64,000 bases of DNA from the NCBI RefSeq assembly GCF_014653785.1, contig NZ_BNAS01000010.1, positions 79,090 to 143,089 on the forward strand, read 5' to 3'. The translations under genes were made by a program, and so were the position numbers. Within the stretch, counting starts at the first letter, position 1. Every line of letters begins with the position of its first letter. Positions 43,585 through 52,318 of this stretch are shown piece after piece. The DNA comes from Promicromonospora soli. Lineage in GTDB: Bacteria > Actinomycetota > Actinomycetes > Actinomycetales > Cellulomonadaceae. The notes below the pieces were generated by a model. The model saw only the letters and a list, made by a program, of their open reading frames with translations. It did no database searches and was not told the origin of the DNA.

Positions 43585-43644
43585 CAACCGTCTGACCGCA
43601 TTCCACGACCACCCCCAGAGACCATCCCCAGAGAAGGGAAGAAC

Positions 43645-44472
43645 ATGAGCGCCTCAACCGAGCGGGGTCGCGAGCCCGCGATCCGAGTGCAGGGCATAGA
43701 GAAGTCGTACAAGGAGCTGCACGTCCTGCGGGGCGTGGACTTCGAGGTCGCGCCGGGCAGCATCTTCGCCCTGCTCGGCTCGAACGGAGCCGGGAAGACC
43801 ACCGTCGTCAAGATCCTGTCCACCCTGCTCAGGGCCGACGCCGGCGCCGCGAGCGTGCACGGGTTCGACGTCGCCACCCAACCCGCCAACGTGCGCGAGT
43901 CGATCAGCCTCACCGGACAGTTCGCCGCCGTGGACGAGATCCTCACCGGGCGGGAGAACCTGATCCTGGTCGCCAGGCTGCGCCACCTCGAGGACCCCGG
44001 CCAGATCGCCGACGACCTGCTCGCGCGCTTCTCCCTGACCGACGCCGGCGGGCGCAAGGCCGCCACCTACTCCGGCGGCATGCGCCGCCGCCTGGACATC
44101 GCGATGAGCCTGATCGGCGACCCGCCGATCATCTTTCTCGACGAGCCCACCACGGGTCTGGACCCGCAGGCGCGCATCGAGGTCTGGGACGCCGTCAAGA
44201 AGCTCGCCCAGAGCGGCACCACGGTCCTGCTGACCACCCAGTACCTGGACGAGGCCGAGCAGCTCGCCGACCGGATCGCGATCCTGCACGAGGGCCGGAT
44301 CATCGTCAACGGCACCCTGGCCGAGCTCAAGGCCCTGCTGCCGCCCGCCAAGGTCGAGTACATCGAGAAGCAGCCGACCCTGGAGGACGTGTTCTTCGCC
44401 GTCGTCGGGAGCGACGGCGCGGCCGGCAGGGCCGGCGACAAGACCAGCAACCCCGTCGGCACGGACGCGTGA
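43645..44472 (+). CDS. DrrA-type ABC transporter ATP-binding protein
   Basis: A 275-residue ATPase: Walker A GSNGAGKTT, Q-loop SLTGQFAAVDEILTG, signature YSGGMRRRLDIAMSL, Walker B IIFLDEPTTGLDP, H-loop region TTQYLDEAEQLAD, and the DrrA-type C-terminus EYIEKQPTLEDVFFAVVG. It energises the adjacent ABC-2 permease, probably for drug or lipid export. GAGAAGGGAAG precedes the ATG. Confidence 0.93.
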   Translation: MSASTERGREPAIRVQGIEKSYKELHVLRGVDFEVAPGSIFALLGSNGAGKTTVVKILSTLLRADAGAASVHGFDVATQPANVRESISLTGQFAAVDEILTGRENLILVARLRHLEDPGQIADDLLARFSLTDAGGRKAATYSGGMRRRLDIAMSLIGDPPIIFLDEPTTGLDPQARIEVWDAVKKLAQSGTTVLLTTQYLDEAEQLADRIAILHEGRIIVNGTLAELKALLPPAKVEYIEKQPTLEDVFFAVVGSDGAAGRAGDKTSNPVGTDA

Positions 44473-44482
44473 GGAGCGAACG

Positions 44483-45244
44483 ATGACCAAGCACTTCTTC
44501 AGCGACAGCACCGTCCTGCTGGGGCGGTCCCTACGACACATCTCGCGCAGCCCCGACACCATCATCACGACGGCGGTCACGCCGATCGCGCTGATGCTGA
44601 TGTTCGTCTACGTCTTCGGCGGCGCGATCGAGACAGGAACGGACGACTATGTGAACTACCTGCTGCCCGGCATCCTGCTCATCACCATCGGCTCGGGTAT
44701 CGCCTACACCGCCTACCGGCTCTTCCTGGACCTGCAGGGCGGCATCTTCGAGCGATTCCAGTCCATGCCGATCGCACGATCGTCCGTGTTGTGGGCGCAC
44801 GTGCTGACCTCGCTGGTCGCGAACATGATCTCGATCGTCCTGGTCGTGCTCGTCGCCCTGCTCATGGGCTTCCGCTCCGGGGCAGGAGTGCTGGACTGGC
44901 TCGCCGTCACCGGCATCCTGATCGTGTTCACCCTGGCCCTGACCTGGATCGCGGTCATCGCCGGACTGTCGGCGAAGACCGTGGACGGCGCGAGCGCGTT
45001 CTCCTACCCGATCATCTTCCTGCCGTTCGTCAGCTCGGCGTTCGTGCCCACCGACACCATGCCCGGCCCGGTGCAGTGGTTCGCCGAGAACCAGCCGGTC
45101 ACCTCCATCGTGAACACGATCCGTGACCTGCTGGCCCAGCAGCCGGTCGGCGCCGACATCTGGATCGCACTGGGCTGGTGCGTCGGGATCCTCGTGATCG
45201 CCTACGTGTTCGCCATGGCCGCGTACAGGCGCAAGATCGCCTGA
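44483..45244 (+). CDS. DrrB-type ABC-2 permease
   Basis: A 253-residue membrane protein with six helices and the ABC-2 pattern (TAVTPIALMLMFVYVFGGAIE, YLLPGILLITIGSGIAYTAY, GIFERFQSMPIARSSVLWAHV, then LPFVSSAFVPTDTMPGPVQWFAENQPVT). It lies 10 bp after the ATPase gene and forms its transporter. The substrate cannot be told from sequence; drrB homologs export daunorubicin, lipids or other hydrophobic compounds. Confidence 0.93.
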   Translation: MTKHFFSDSTVLLGRSLRHISRSPDTIITTAVTPIALMLMFVYVFGGAIETGTDDYVNYLLPGILLITIGSGIAYTAYRLFLDLQGGIFERFQSMPIARSSVLWAHVLTSLVANMISIVLVVLVALLMGFRSGAGVLDWLAVTGILIVFTLALTWIAVIAGLSAKTVDGASAFSYPIIFLPFVSSAFVPTDTMPGPVQWFAENQPVTSIVNTIRDLLAQQPVGADIWIALGWCVGILVIAYVFAMAAYRRKIA

Positions 45245-45263
45245 CCGCCCACCACCTTCGAAC

Positions 45264-45311
45264 CACGATCCTCAACCGGCACACAGCCACTGTGCCCGGT
45301 TGAGGATCGTG
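45264..45311. terminator. Bidirectional terminator between DrrB-type and thiQ genes
   Basis: CACGATCCTCAACCGG and CCGGTTGAGGATCGTG form a 16-bp perfect stem over a 16-nt loop between convergent stops. Confidence 0.8.
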
Positions 45312-45323
45312 CCGTTCAGCCCC

Positions 45324-45351
45324 GTCGAGACCGGTCTCGACAGGCTCGACC
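45324..45351. repeat. GGTCTCGACAGGCTCGACC repeat with GTCGAGACCGGTCTCGAC palindrome
   Basis: An 18-bp perfect palindrome at 45324-45341 overlaps a GGTCTCGACAGGCTCGACC element at 45333-45351, the complement of the GGTCGAG family seen at 7621 and 46039. It lies 12 nt from the thiQ stop. Confidence 0.7.
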
Positions 45352-45363
45352 AGCGGGAGCGGC

Positions 45364-46098
45364 CTAGCCTCGCAGGCCCAGGAACTCCGCCACACGGGTC
45401 GACGCCGGGGCGGTCCGCAGCTCGTCCGGCGCTGCCACCTGCAGCAGCCGGCCCCGGTCCATCACGCCCACCCGGTCGGCCACGACCGAAGCCTCGGCGT
45501 GGTCGTGCGTCACGAACACCGCCGTCGTGCCGGTCTCGACCAGCGCGGCCCGCACCTCGCCCGCGAGCCGTTCCCGGAGCTGCCGGTCGAGCGCGGACAG
45601 CGGCTCGTCCAGCAGCAGCAGGCGGGGCCGAGGGGCCAGGGCGCGCGCGAGGGCCACTCGCTGCTGCTCCCCGCCGGACAGTGTCGGCACCGCCCGCTGC
45701 TCGTACCCGGCGAGCCCCACCAGGCCGAGCAGCTCGGTCACCCGCTCGTCCCGCTCCGCCCGGGACAGGTCCTGCGTCTCCAGCCCGTAGGCGACGTTGC
45801 GACGCACGTCCCGGTGCGGGAACAGCTGGCCGTCCTGGAACATCAGCCCGAACCGGCGCTTGTGCACCGGCAGCCCGGCGAGGTCCTCGCCGTCGTACAG
45901 CACGCGACCGCCCGCCAGCGGCTCCAGCCCGGCCACCGCGCGCAGCAGCGACGACTTGCCACACCCGCTCGGGCCGAGCAGCGCGACGACCTCGCCCGGT
46001 GCGACGGTCAGCGAGACGCCGTCTACCGCCGTGACGCGGGTCGAGCCTGTCGAGGCCCCGTACCGGACCGACACCTCCCGGATCTCCAGCCCCGCCAT
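45364..46098 (-). CDS. thiQ: Thiamine ABC transporter ATP-binding protein
   Basis: A 244-residue ATPase: Walker A LLGPSGCGKSS, Q-loop LMFQDGQLFPHRDV, signature LSGGEQQRVALARAL, Walker B LLLLDEPLSALD, H-loop VFVTHDHAEA. Its ATG overlaps the permease stop by 1 nt. Third gene of the TPP-riboswitch operon. Near residue 15 an insert ASTGSTR, coded by a GGTCGAGCCTGTCGAGGCC repeat at 46039-46057, lengthens the loop before the first beta hairpin. Confidence 0.88.
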   Translation of the reverse strand: MAGLEIREVSVRYGASTGSTRVTAVDGVSLTVAPGEVVALLGPSGCGKSSLLRAVAGLEPLAGGRVLYDGEDLAGLPVHKRRFGLMFQDGQLFPHRDVRRNVAYGLETQDLSRAERDERVTELLGLVGLAGYEQRAVPTLSGGEQQRVALARALAPRPRLLLLDEPLSALDRQLRERLAGEVRAALVETGTTAVFVTHDHAEASVVADRVGVMDRGRLLQVAAPDELRTAPASTRVAEFLGLRG

Positions 46099-47822
46099 CA
46101 GAACTCCCCTCCGGCGCGCTCGTCGCGCAGTCGCTCCGCCATCATCATCACGGTCGCGGTCAGTGCCGCGAGCACCACCGACGCCGCGAGCGCCATCCCG
46201 TAGTTCTCCGCGCCGGGCCGCCCGATGAGGCGGAAGATCACGACGGGCAGCGTGGCGCCGTCGGGCCGCGCGAGGAACGACGTAGCGCCGAACTCGCCGA
46301 GCGAGACCGCGAATGCGAACCCGGTCGCGAGCCCGACCGACCGCAGTGCGATCGGCAGGTCCACGGTCCGCAGCACGCGTCCAGGGCCAGAGCCGAGCAC
46401 TGCCGCGACCTCGCGCAGCCGCGGGTCGATCGCCCGCAGCACGGGCAGCACGGTGCGCACGACGAGCGGTATCGCGACCACGGCCTGCGCCACCGGCACG
46501 AGCAGCCCGGAGGTCCGCAGGTCCACGCCCAGGACGGGCTGGTCCATGGTGATGAGGAACCCGAAGCCGACGGTCACGGCGGACACGCCGAGCGGAAGCA
46601 TGAACAGGGCGTCGAACGTCCCGACGGCGCGGCGCGCGCCCACCGACCGCGGCCGCCGGGACACCACCAGCGCCACGAGCCCGCCGACCACCAGGGAGAT
46701 CACGGTGGCGGTCAGCGCAATCCGCAGCGAGGTCGCCGTCGCCTCCCATACGGTCACGACCAGCGCGTTCCGCTCGCCGGTGGTCCCGAGCGCGACGTAG
46801 TTCGCCGGGCCCCAGGATCCGTCCGGCTCCCGGAACGACCGGGCCACGAGCCCGGCCAGCGGCAGCACGATGAGCCCGGCGACGATCGCCGCACCCACCA
46901 GCGCCGCTGTCGCGTCCCCTGGTGAACGCCAGGACAGTGCCCGAGCCGAACCGCGCGACGACACGAGGTGCAATGCGGCCTCGCGCCGGCGGCGGGCCCG
47001 CGCGGACACTGCCAGCGCCCCCGAGATGACGACGAGCTGCAGGATCGACAGCACCGACGCCGACCGCAGGTCCAGGAACTGAGTGGTCCGGGTCCAGATC
47101 TCGGTCTCGATGGTCCCGTACCGCACACCGCCGAGCACCAGCACGACGCCGAAGGCCGTGGCGCAGAACAGGAACACCACCGAGGCCGCCGACGCGATGG
47201 CGGGCCCCAGGGACGGCAGCGTCACGGTCCTGAAGACCCGCGCGGGCCCCGCGCCCAGCGACGCGGCGGCCTCCTCGGTCCGCGGGTCGAGCCGCTCCCA
47301 CAGACCGCCGACGGTCCGCACCACCACCGACACGTTGAAGAACACGAGCGCGACGACTATCCCGGCCAGCGACTCCTCGAGCCGGAGGAACCCGAGGGTG
47401 CCGCCCGGCGCGAACAGGGCACGGAACGCGACGCCGACCACCACGGCCGGCAGCACGAACGGGACGGTCACGAGCCCGCGCACCAGGCCGCGTCCCGGGA
47501 ACGTCCGCCGGTACAGGAGGTAGGCGAGGGGCAGGCCGAGCAGCACCGAGAAGGCGGTGCCACCCGCCGCCTGGGTCAGCGTGAGCCCGACCAGCCGCCA
47601 CGTGCGGGGCCGGGACAGCACCTCGGTGAACCCGGTGAGGTCGAGCACGCCGTCGGATACGAAGCCCCGGACCACGAGCGCGGCCACCGGCCACGCGAAG
47701 AAGATCGCGAGGAAGCCGAGGGGGATCGCGACGGCCGCCCCCCAGAGGATGGGCGCGGGCCGCAGCCCACGCCTCAGCCCGCCCCTCCGGCTCCGGCTCA
47801 GCCGACCACTGTCTCGGTCCAC
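46098..47822 (-). CDS. thiP: Thiamine ABC transporter permease (ThiP-like, fused)
   Basis: A 574-residue permease of about twelve helices made of two binding-protein-dependent permease units. Both carry an EAA loop: [27 protein letters not shown] and LREVAAVLGSGPGRVLRTVDLPIALRS. GTG 47822 overlaps the end of the binding-protein gene by 25 nt; it is the only plausible start before the first helix, though its Shine-Dalgarno is weak. Thiamine specificity comes from the riboswitch and the binding protein. Confidence 0.85.
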   Translation of the reverse strand: MDRDSGRLSRSRRGGLRRGLRPAPILWGAAVAIPLGFLAIFFAWPVAALVVRGFVSDGVLDLTGFTEVLSRPRTWRLVGLTLTQAAGGTAFSVLLGLPLAYLLYRRTFPGRGLVRGLVTVPFVLPAVVVGVAFRALFAPGGTLGFLRLEESLAGIVVALVFFNVSVVVRTVGGLWERLDPRTEEAAASLGAGPARVFRTVTLPSLGPAIASAASVVFLFCATAFGVVLVLGGVRYGTIETEIWTRTTQFLDLRSASVLSILQLVVISGALAVSARARRRREAALHLVSSRGSARALSWRSPGDATAALVGAAIVAGLIVLPLAGLVARSFREPDGSWGPANYVALGTTGERNALVVTVWEATATSLRIALTATVISLVVGGLVALVVSRRPRSVGARRAVGTFDALFMLPLGVSAVTVGFGFLITMDQPVLGVDLRTSGLLVPVAQAVVAIPLVVRTVLPVLRAIDPRLREVAAVLGSGPGRVLRTVDLPIALRSVGLATGFAFAVSLGEFGATSFLARPDGATLPVVIFRLIGRPGAENYGMALAASVVLAALTATVMMMAERLRDERAGGEF

Positions 47823-48874
47823 CGCTCGATCCACTCGTCGCGATGCTCGCTCACCTCGGCCGGCTCCACCTCGAACGGCGCGTCGGCCTGGGGTGCGAAC
47901 TTCTGCCAGTCCTCGGGGAGCTGCACCGAGGAGTCCGCCGGGTACATGTACATGGACTCCGGCAGCGCGGCCTGGACGTCCTGGGTGAGCAGGAAGTCCA
48001 CCAGGGCCTGGGCGCCCTCGGGGTTGTCGGACCCGGCGAGCACGCCCGCGTACTCGACCTGCCGGAAGCAGGTCTCCAGCAGAGCGCTGGTGGTGGACTC
48101 CGAGCCGTCCTTGCTCACCGTGAACGCGGGCGACGTCGCGTACGACAGCGCGAGCGGCCGCTCGCCGCCCTCGCCCGCACCCGAGAAGTCCACGTAGTAC
48201 GCGTCCTCCCAGGAGTCGGCGACCTTGACGCCGTTGTCCACGAGGGAGGTCCAGTAGTCCTCGAACCCGTCCTCGCCGAACGCCCCGATCGTCGCGACCA
48301 GGAACGCGAGGCCCGGGGACGACGTCGCCGGGTTGGTCACCACGAGCAGGTCCCGGTACTGCGGGTCCGCCAGGTCCTCCAGGGTCGTCGGCACCTCGAG
48401 GCCGGACTTCTCGAACCAGGCCTCGTCGGCGTTCACGCAGACGTCGCCCTGGTCGACGGGGGTGAGCGCCCCGCCGACCTGCTCGGCGCCGTCGGGCAGG
48501 GCAGCGGGCGTGTACTCCTCGAGCACGCCCGCCTCCAGCGCGCGGGAGGCGAACGTGTTGTCGATGCCGAAGACGGCGTCCCCGAGCGGGGCGTCCTTGG
48601 TCAGCACCAGCTGGTTCACCAGGGTCCCGGCGTCGCCCGCCGCGCTGACCTCGACGGTCATGCCGGACTCCTGCTCGAACCGGTCGATCAGCTTCTCGTC
48701 GAGCGCCCACGAGTCGTGGGTCACCAGGGTCACCGTGCCCGACGCCGTCGGGTCGCCCTCGCCGGTCTCGGTGCCGCCGGACCCGGAACCGCCGGAACAA
48801 CCTGCGAGCAGCAGCGCCACGGCGACCGCCCCGGCCTGGATGGTGCCCACGTGGGCACCGGAAAGACGCAACAT
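47798..48874 (-). CDS. thiB: Thiamine-binding lipoprotein
   Basis: A 358-residue binding protein with signal peptide and lipobox LLLAGC. Family pattern: VTLVTHDSWALDEKLIDRFEQESGMTVEV, DAVFGIDNTFASRALEAG, TTLEDLADPQYRDLLVVTNPATSSPGLAFLVAT, AYYVDFSGAGEGGERPLALSYATSPAFTV, and MYMYPAD, all close to TbpA/ThiB. It lies directly behind a TPP riboswitch whose 3' strand carries the Shine-Dalgarno. Confidence 0.92.
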   Translation of the reverse strand: MLRLSGAHVGTIQAGAVAVALLLAGCSGGSGSGGTETGEGDPTASGTVTLVTHDSWALDEKLIDRFEQESGMTVEVSAAGDAGTLVNQLVLTKDAPLGDAVFGIDNTFASRALEAGVLEEYTPAALPDGAEQVGGALTPVDQGDVCVNADEAWFEKSGLEVPTTLEDLADPQYRDLLVVTNPATSSPGLAFLVATIGAFGEDGFEDYWTSLVDNGVKVADSWEDAYYVDFSGAGEGGERPLALSYATSPAFTVSKDGSESTTSALLETCFRQVEYAGVLAGSDNPEGAQALVDFLLTQDVQAALPESMYMYPADSSVQLPEDWQKFAPQADAPFEVEPAEVSEHRDEWIERWTETVVG

Positions 48875-48882
48875 CGTGCCTC

Positions 48883-48968
48883 GACTTCCTCCGCCGGTGT
48901 TACCCGGATCAGGTTCAAGGGTCTGCGGTTTGCCGCACTCTCAGCGCCGTGGGGCGCTCCCCTGTCGT
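48883..48968 (-). promoter_or_regulatory. TPP riboswitch (THI element)
   Basis: On the minus strand the conserved parts occur in order: CGACAGGGGAGCGCC, GCGCTGAGAGTGCGG, ACCCTTGAACCTGATC and CGGGTAACACCGGCG, then GGAGGAAGTCG. The terminal CGAC/GTCG pair closes P1, and the GGAGGAAG Shine-Dalgarno of thiB lies in its 3' strand, so TPP should block translation start. Confidence 0.96.
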
Positions 48969-49005
48969 ATCCAAGGAAGCCTAGTCGCCTGGCGGAGGCT
49001 ACGGT

Positions 49006-49293
49006 GTGAAGGTGGCCAAGAATGAGACGGATCAGACACTCGCCGAGAAGGTTGGCACTCTCGCCCTGACGCTCGCGGCCGGATGGGTCGCGCAGAAGGC
49101 GGTCAGCATGATCTGGAAGGGTGTGACAGGCAAGGACGCGCCCAACAAGCCGGACGATCCGGAGCTGGACCTGGTGCAGGCAACCGTGTTCGCGGCGGTC
49201 GCCGCCGGGACGGCGGTGTTCGCCAAGCGCCTGGCCGCGAAGGGCGCTTCGAAGGCGGCCGTGCGGCTCGCCGCCCGCCGCGCAGCGGGGTAG
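49006..49293 (+). CDS. DUF4235 small membrane-associated protein
   Basis: A 95-residue protein starting KVAKNETDQTLAEKVGTLALTLAAGWVAQKAVSMIWKGVTGKDAP, then a second hydrophobic helix (VQATVFAAVAAGTAVFAKRLAAKG) and a basic tail. It matches DUF4235 of actinobacteria, with two helices and WKxxTGKxxP between them. GTG 49006 has GGAGG at 7 nt. Divergent from the riboswitch. Function unknown. Confidence 0.85.
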   Translation: MKVAKNETDQTLAEKVGTLALTLAAGWVAQKAVSMIWKGVTGKDAPNKPDDPELDLVQATVFAAVAAGTAVFAKRLAAKGASKAAVRLAARRAAG

Positions 49294-49315
49294 CCGGCCA
49301 CGCGCAGAGCCGGCT
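49292..49315. terminator. Short hairpin between convergent genes
   Basis: AGCCGGC and GCCGGCT pair over a 10-nt loop between the DUF4235 stop and the ANTAR-protein stop. Possible bidirectional terminator. Confidence 0.5.
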
Positions 49316-50091
49316 CAGACCTGCAGCCTGCGCGGCCGCCGGGTCAGCAGCGGGTCGTGACCCCGCGGCCGGCCCACCGGCTGGACGGCGTCGAGCGCTC
49401 GGTTCAGCGCGGCCTGCGTGACCCCTACCTTCTCGTTGTCCGCCCGCAGCGCGGTCATGACCTGGTCGGCCGCGAGGCGCAGCGGGATGCCTGCCTTGCT
49501 CGCGGCCTCGGTCAGAACGCGTCCGGCGGTCTCGTCGGACACGCCACGCACCGCGACGATGACACCCTTGGCCTGCTCGATCACCGCCTGGCTGACGAAA
49601 GCTCGGGCGACCACTCCGGCCGCCCTGCGGGCCAGCGCCTCTTTCTGGACGGGAGTGACGTCCACGACGTAGCCGAGCAGCTCCGGGGACGCGCCGTGGC
49701 TGCCCCGCGAGCCCTGGCCGATGACGACCACCTCGCGGGTGCGACCATTACGGTCGACTATGCGGTGCGCGCACGCGAAGGGCCTGCCGAGCCGCAGGGC
49801 CTCGGTCGCGGCGCGGACCACACGATTCCGGTCGTCGGGGTGCTTGCGGGACCGGAGGGCGTCAAGGCCGGCCTCGACCTCGTGTCGCTTCCATCCGTGC
49901 ATGGTGTAGACCTCGTCGGACCACCACCAGTTGCCCGAGGCCAGCTCAACGCGGTAGCGGCCGACCAGGAGATTGGTCCCGAGACCGAGTGCGTGGGCCA
50001 GATCGCCCGCCGAGAACTTCGGGGGCTGTGTCGCGGCGTCGCCTCCGGCGCCATCCACGACGGTGAGCCTGGGCTGCTTGAAAGGGGGCAT
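49315..50091 (-). CDS. PAS-ANTAR antitermination regulator
   Basis: A 258-residue protein: PAS-like domain (about 40-160, GNWWWSDEVYTMHGWKRHEVEAGLDALRSRKHPDDR, AHRIVDRNGRTREVVVIGQG) and ANTAR RNA-binding domain (about 175-235, AVIEQAKGVIVAVRGVSDETAGRVLTEAA...IPLRLAADQVM). ANTAR proteins bind tandem stem-loops in mRNA leaders to prevent termination; the target is unknown. ATG 50091 has GGGAGG at 8 nt, better than an upstream in-frame ATG at 50136. Confidence 0.88.
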   Translation of the reverse strand: MPPFKQPRLTVVDGAGGDAATQPPKFSAGDLAHALGLGTNLLVGRYRVELASGNWWWSDEVYTMHGWKRHEVEAGLDALRSRKHPDDRNRVVRAATEALRLGRPFACAHRIVDRNGRTREVVVIGQGSRGSHGASPELLGYVVDVTPVQKEALARRAAGVVARAFVSQAVIEQAKGVIVAVRGVSDETAGRVLTEAASKAGIPLRLAADQVMTALRADNEKVGVTQAALNRALDAVQPVGRPRGHDPLLTRRPRRLQV

Positions 50092-50286
50092 TTGTTCAAC
50101 CTCCCAGATCCGGAACGGACCAAGGAGCCGCTTCATGACTCCGTGCCGTCGATTCTAAGGCGCTTCCCCTATTTCGGACAGCCCCTTTCTGGCGTCCGGC
50201 GAGACCAGCGCGCTGCGAGTGCCGTTCCCCCGTGCCAGCCTGGAGAGGCCCGCCCAGGGACCGACCACCGGCACAGGAGGTGCACC

Positions 50287-51711
50287 GTGAGCGAGAACCC
50301 CCACGAGGCGACAACAGAGCCGGGCGGCCCAGGCACGGGCACACCCGGCATCATGGCCCCCGGCCCCCTGCGCGCCGACGTCGTAGTGGTGGGCGCGGGG
50401 ATCACCGGGGTGGTGACCGCCCAGCTGCTCGCCGACGGCGGCGCGAATGTCATGGTGCTCGACGCCGGCAACGCCCGCACCACCACCACCGCCCGCTCGA
50501 CCGGCAAGCTCTCCGTGCTGCAGGGCACCCGGCTCACGCGCGTCGCACGGTACGGCGACGAGGTGGTCCGCGCCTACCTCGCGGCAAACTTCGCGGGCCT
50601 CGGGTGGCTGCGCCGCACCCTCGAGGACCTCAACGTGCCCGTGGAGAACCGGGACGACCTCACGGTCGCGACCACCGCCGAACAGGTGGCCGACGTCGAC
50701 GCCGTCCTGGCGATCTGCGCGCGCCAGGGACTCGCCGCGCAGTGGGAGGAAGATCCGCCGTACCCGGCGCTGTCCTTCGGCGCGGTGCGCCTGCCGGGCC
50801 AGGGCCAGGTCGACCCGCTGCGCATGCTCTCCGCGCTCCGCGCGGACCTGCGCGCCCGCGGCGTCACGGTGTACGACGGCGCGCGGGTCCGGCAGGTGCT
50901 CAGGCGCCGGTCCGGTGTCGCGCTGCGCACCACCCGCGGCACCGTGCTCGCCGACCGCGTGGTCCTGGCCACCGGCGTCCCGCCCGGCCGGCTCGGCGGA
51001 CTGATCCTGCGGCTGGACGCGGGCCGCAGCCTGCTCACGACGTGGGAGGTGACCGACCCCGGCGCGCTTCCGCCCGGGTTCACCGAGACCATGTCGATCA
51101 CTGCCGGGCCCCCCGTCCGCTCGCTCCGCACGGCGAACGGGCTGCTCATGGTGGGCGGCGAGGGCTATACGGTCGGCCGGGAGCCGGACCCGGCCCGGCG
51201 GCTGGCGGCGCTCGACGAGTGGACCAGCACACACCTTCCCGTGGGGTCCTCCCACCACGCCTGGGCGGCCCAGGACTACAGCAGCGACACCGGCCTGCCG
51301 TTCGTCGGACCGGCCGTACCGGGTGACGAACGGATGCTCGTGGCCACCGGCTACGGCAAGTGGGGGCTCACCAACGGCGCCGCCGCGGGACTGGCTCTCG
51401 CCGGCCGCATCCTCGGCGACCCCGTCGAGTGGGGTCCGGTGCTCGAACCGTGGGCGCGACCGGCTCGGCCCAGCGCGCGCACCGCGGCGACCTTCGGCGA
51501 GCAGACCAAGGGCTGGGCGTGCGCCGTGACCCGCCCGACGGGACAGCGGGCAGGGGCCAGGCGCGTGTCCCGGGTCTGCCCGCACTTCGGCGGCGTCGTG
51601 CGGTGGAACGACCAGGAACAGTCGTGGGACTGCCCGGTGCACGGCTCCCGTTTCGCCCCGGATGGCGCACGGCTCGAAGGCCCCGCCACGGAGGGCCTCG
51701 CACCGCGCTGA
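50287..51711 (+). CDS. FAD-dependent oxidoreductase with C-terminal Rieske domain
   Basis: A 474-residue protein. The DAO-type FAD fold has VVVVGAGITGVVTAQLLADGG near 32 and AWAAQDYSSDTGLPFVG later. The C-terminus has a [2Fe-2S] Rieske site with C-x-H in RVCPHFGGVVRW and C-x-x-H in DCPVHGSRF. Such proteins occur across actinobacteria; the substrate is unknown. GTG 50287 follows AGGAGG by 6 nt. A small CCCGCA/TGCGGG hairpin at 51712-51727 follows the stop. Confidence 0.9.
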   Translation: MSENPHEATTEPGGPGTGTPGIMAPGPLRADVVVVGAGITGVVTAQLLADGGANVMVLDAGNARTTTTARSTGKLSVLQGTRLTRVARYGDEVVRAYLAANFAGLGWLRRTLEDLNVPVENRDDLTVATTAEQVADVDAVLAICARQGLAAQWEEDPPYPALSFGAVRLPGQGQVDPLRMLSALRADLRARGVTVYDGARVRQVLRRRSGVALRTTRGTVLADRVVLATGVPPGRLGGLILRLDAGRSLLTTWEVTDPGALPPGFTETMSITAGPPVRSLRTANGLLMVGGEGYTVGREPDPARRLAALDEWTSTHLPVGSSHHAWAAQDYSSDTGLPFVGPAVPGDERMLVATGYGKWGLTNGAAAGLALAGRILGDPVEWGPVLEPWARPARPSARTAATFGEQTKGWACAVTRPTGQRAGARRVSRVCPHFGGVVRWNDQEQSWDCPVHGSRFAPDGARLEGPATEGLAPR

Positions 51712-51827
51712 CCCGCACGGATGCGGGGAAGGACGCCGAGAAGCGGTTCGAGATGCGAGTGATTCTCCGCGACCCGAACGTAGAAGGACCGGAAGAAGCC
51801 CGGTGACGACCAGACGTGGAGGTCGCT

Positions 51828-52307
51828 GTGCGAGTTCTCGGCGTGAACGCGCTCTTCCACGATCCGTCGGCGGCCCTCGTATTGGACGGACACGTACACG
51901 CCGCAGCCGAGGAAGAACGGTTCACCCGGCGCAAGCACGGTAATCGTCCAGTCCCGTTCGGGGCCTGGGAGCTGCCGGAGCAGGCGATGCGCTGGTGCCT
52001 CGACGTCGGCGGACTGGCGCCCGGGGACCTGGACCCGGTGGCGTACTCGTTCGATCCCGCCCTGGCCAAGCCGTCCGACGAGATGGGCCTGCTCGACCCG
52101 TGGGACTGGCTGCGGCTGCGGTACGCGGAGCGGGCGCCGCAGTTCACCGCCAGCGCCCTGCCAGGGCTCAACCCGGCGGCCGTGCGCTTCGTGCCGCACG
52201 AGGTGTCGCACGCCGCATCGGCGGCGCTCGCCATCCAGACCGTGGACGACTCGCAGCCCCGGCTCCTGGCGATGCGCACAGACGTCTTCGCACCCGCAGA
52301 CCCGTGA
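51828..52307 (+). pseudogene. Truncated NodU/CmcH-family carbamoyltransferase
   Basis: Only the first ~135 residues match the family (VRVLGVNALFHDPSAALVLDG, AAAEEERFTRRKHGNRP, HEVSHAASAALA); typical members are about 550 residues. The homology stops at HAASAALAIQTVDD and a short unrelated tail (SQPRLLAMRTDVFAPADP) ends it at 52307. The second half with the carbamoyl-phosphate site is gone, so the enzyme is almost surely inactive. GTG 51828 has GGAGG at 5 nt. It leads a glycan cluster of GT and heptose-type genes, one other of which is also gutted. Confidence 0.8.
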
Positions 52308-52318
52308 GGAGGTGCCCC

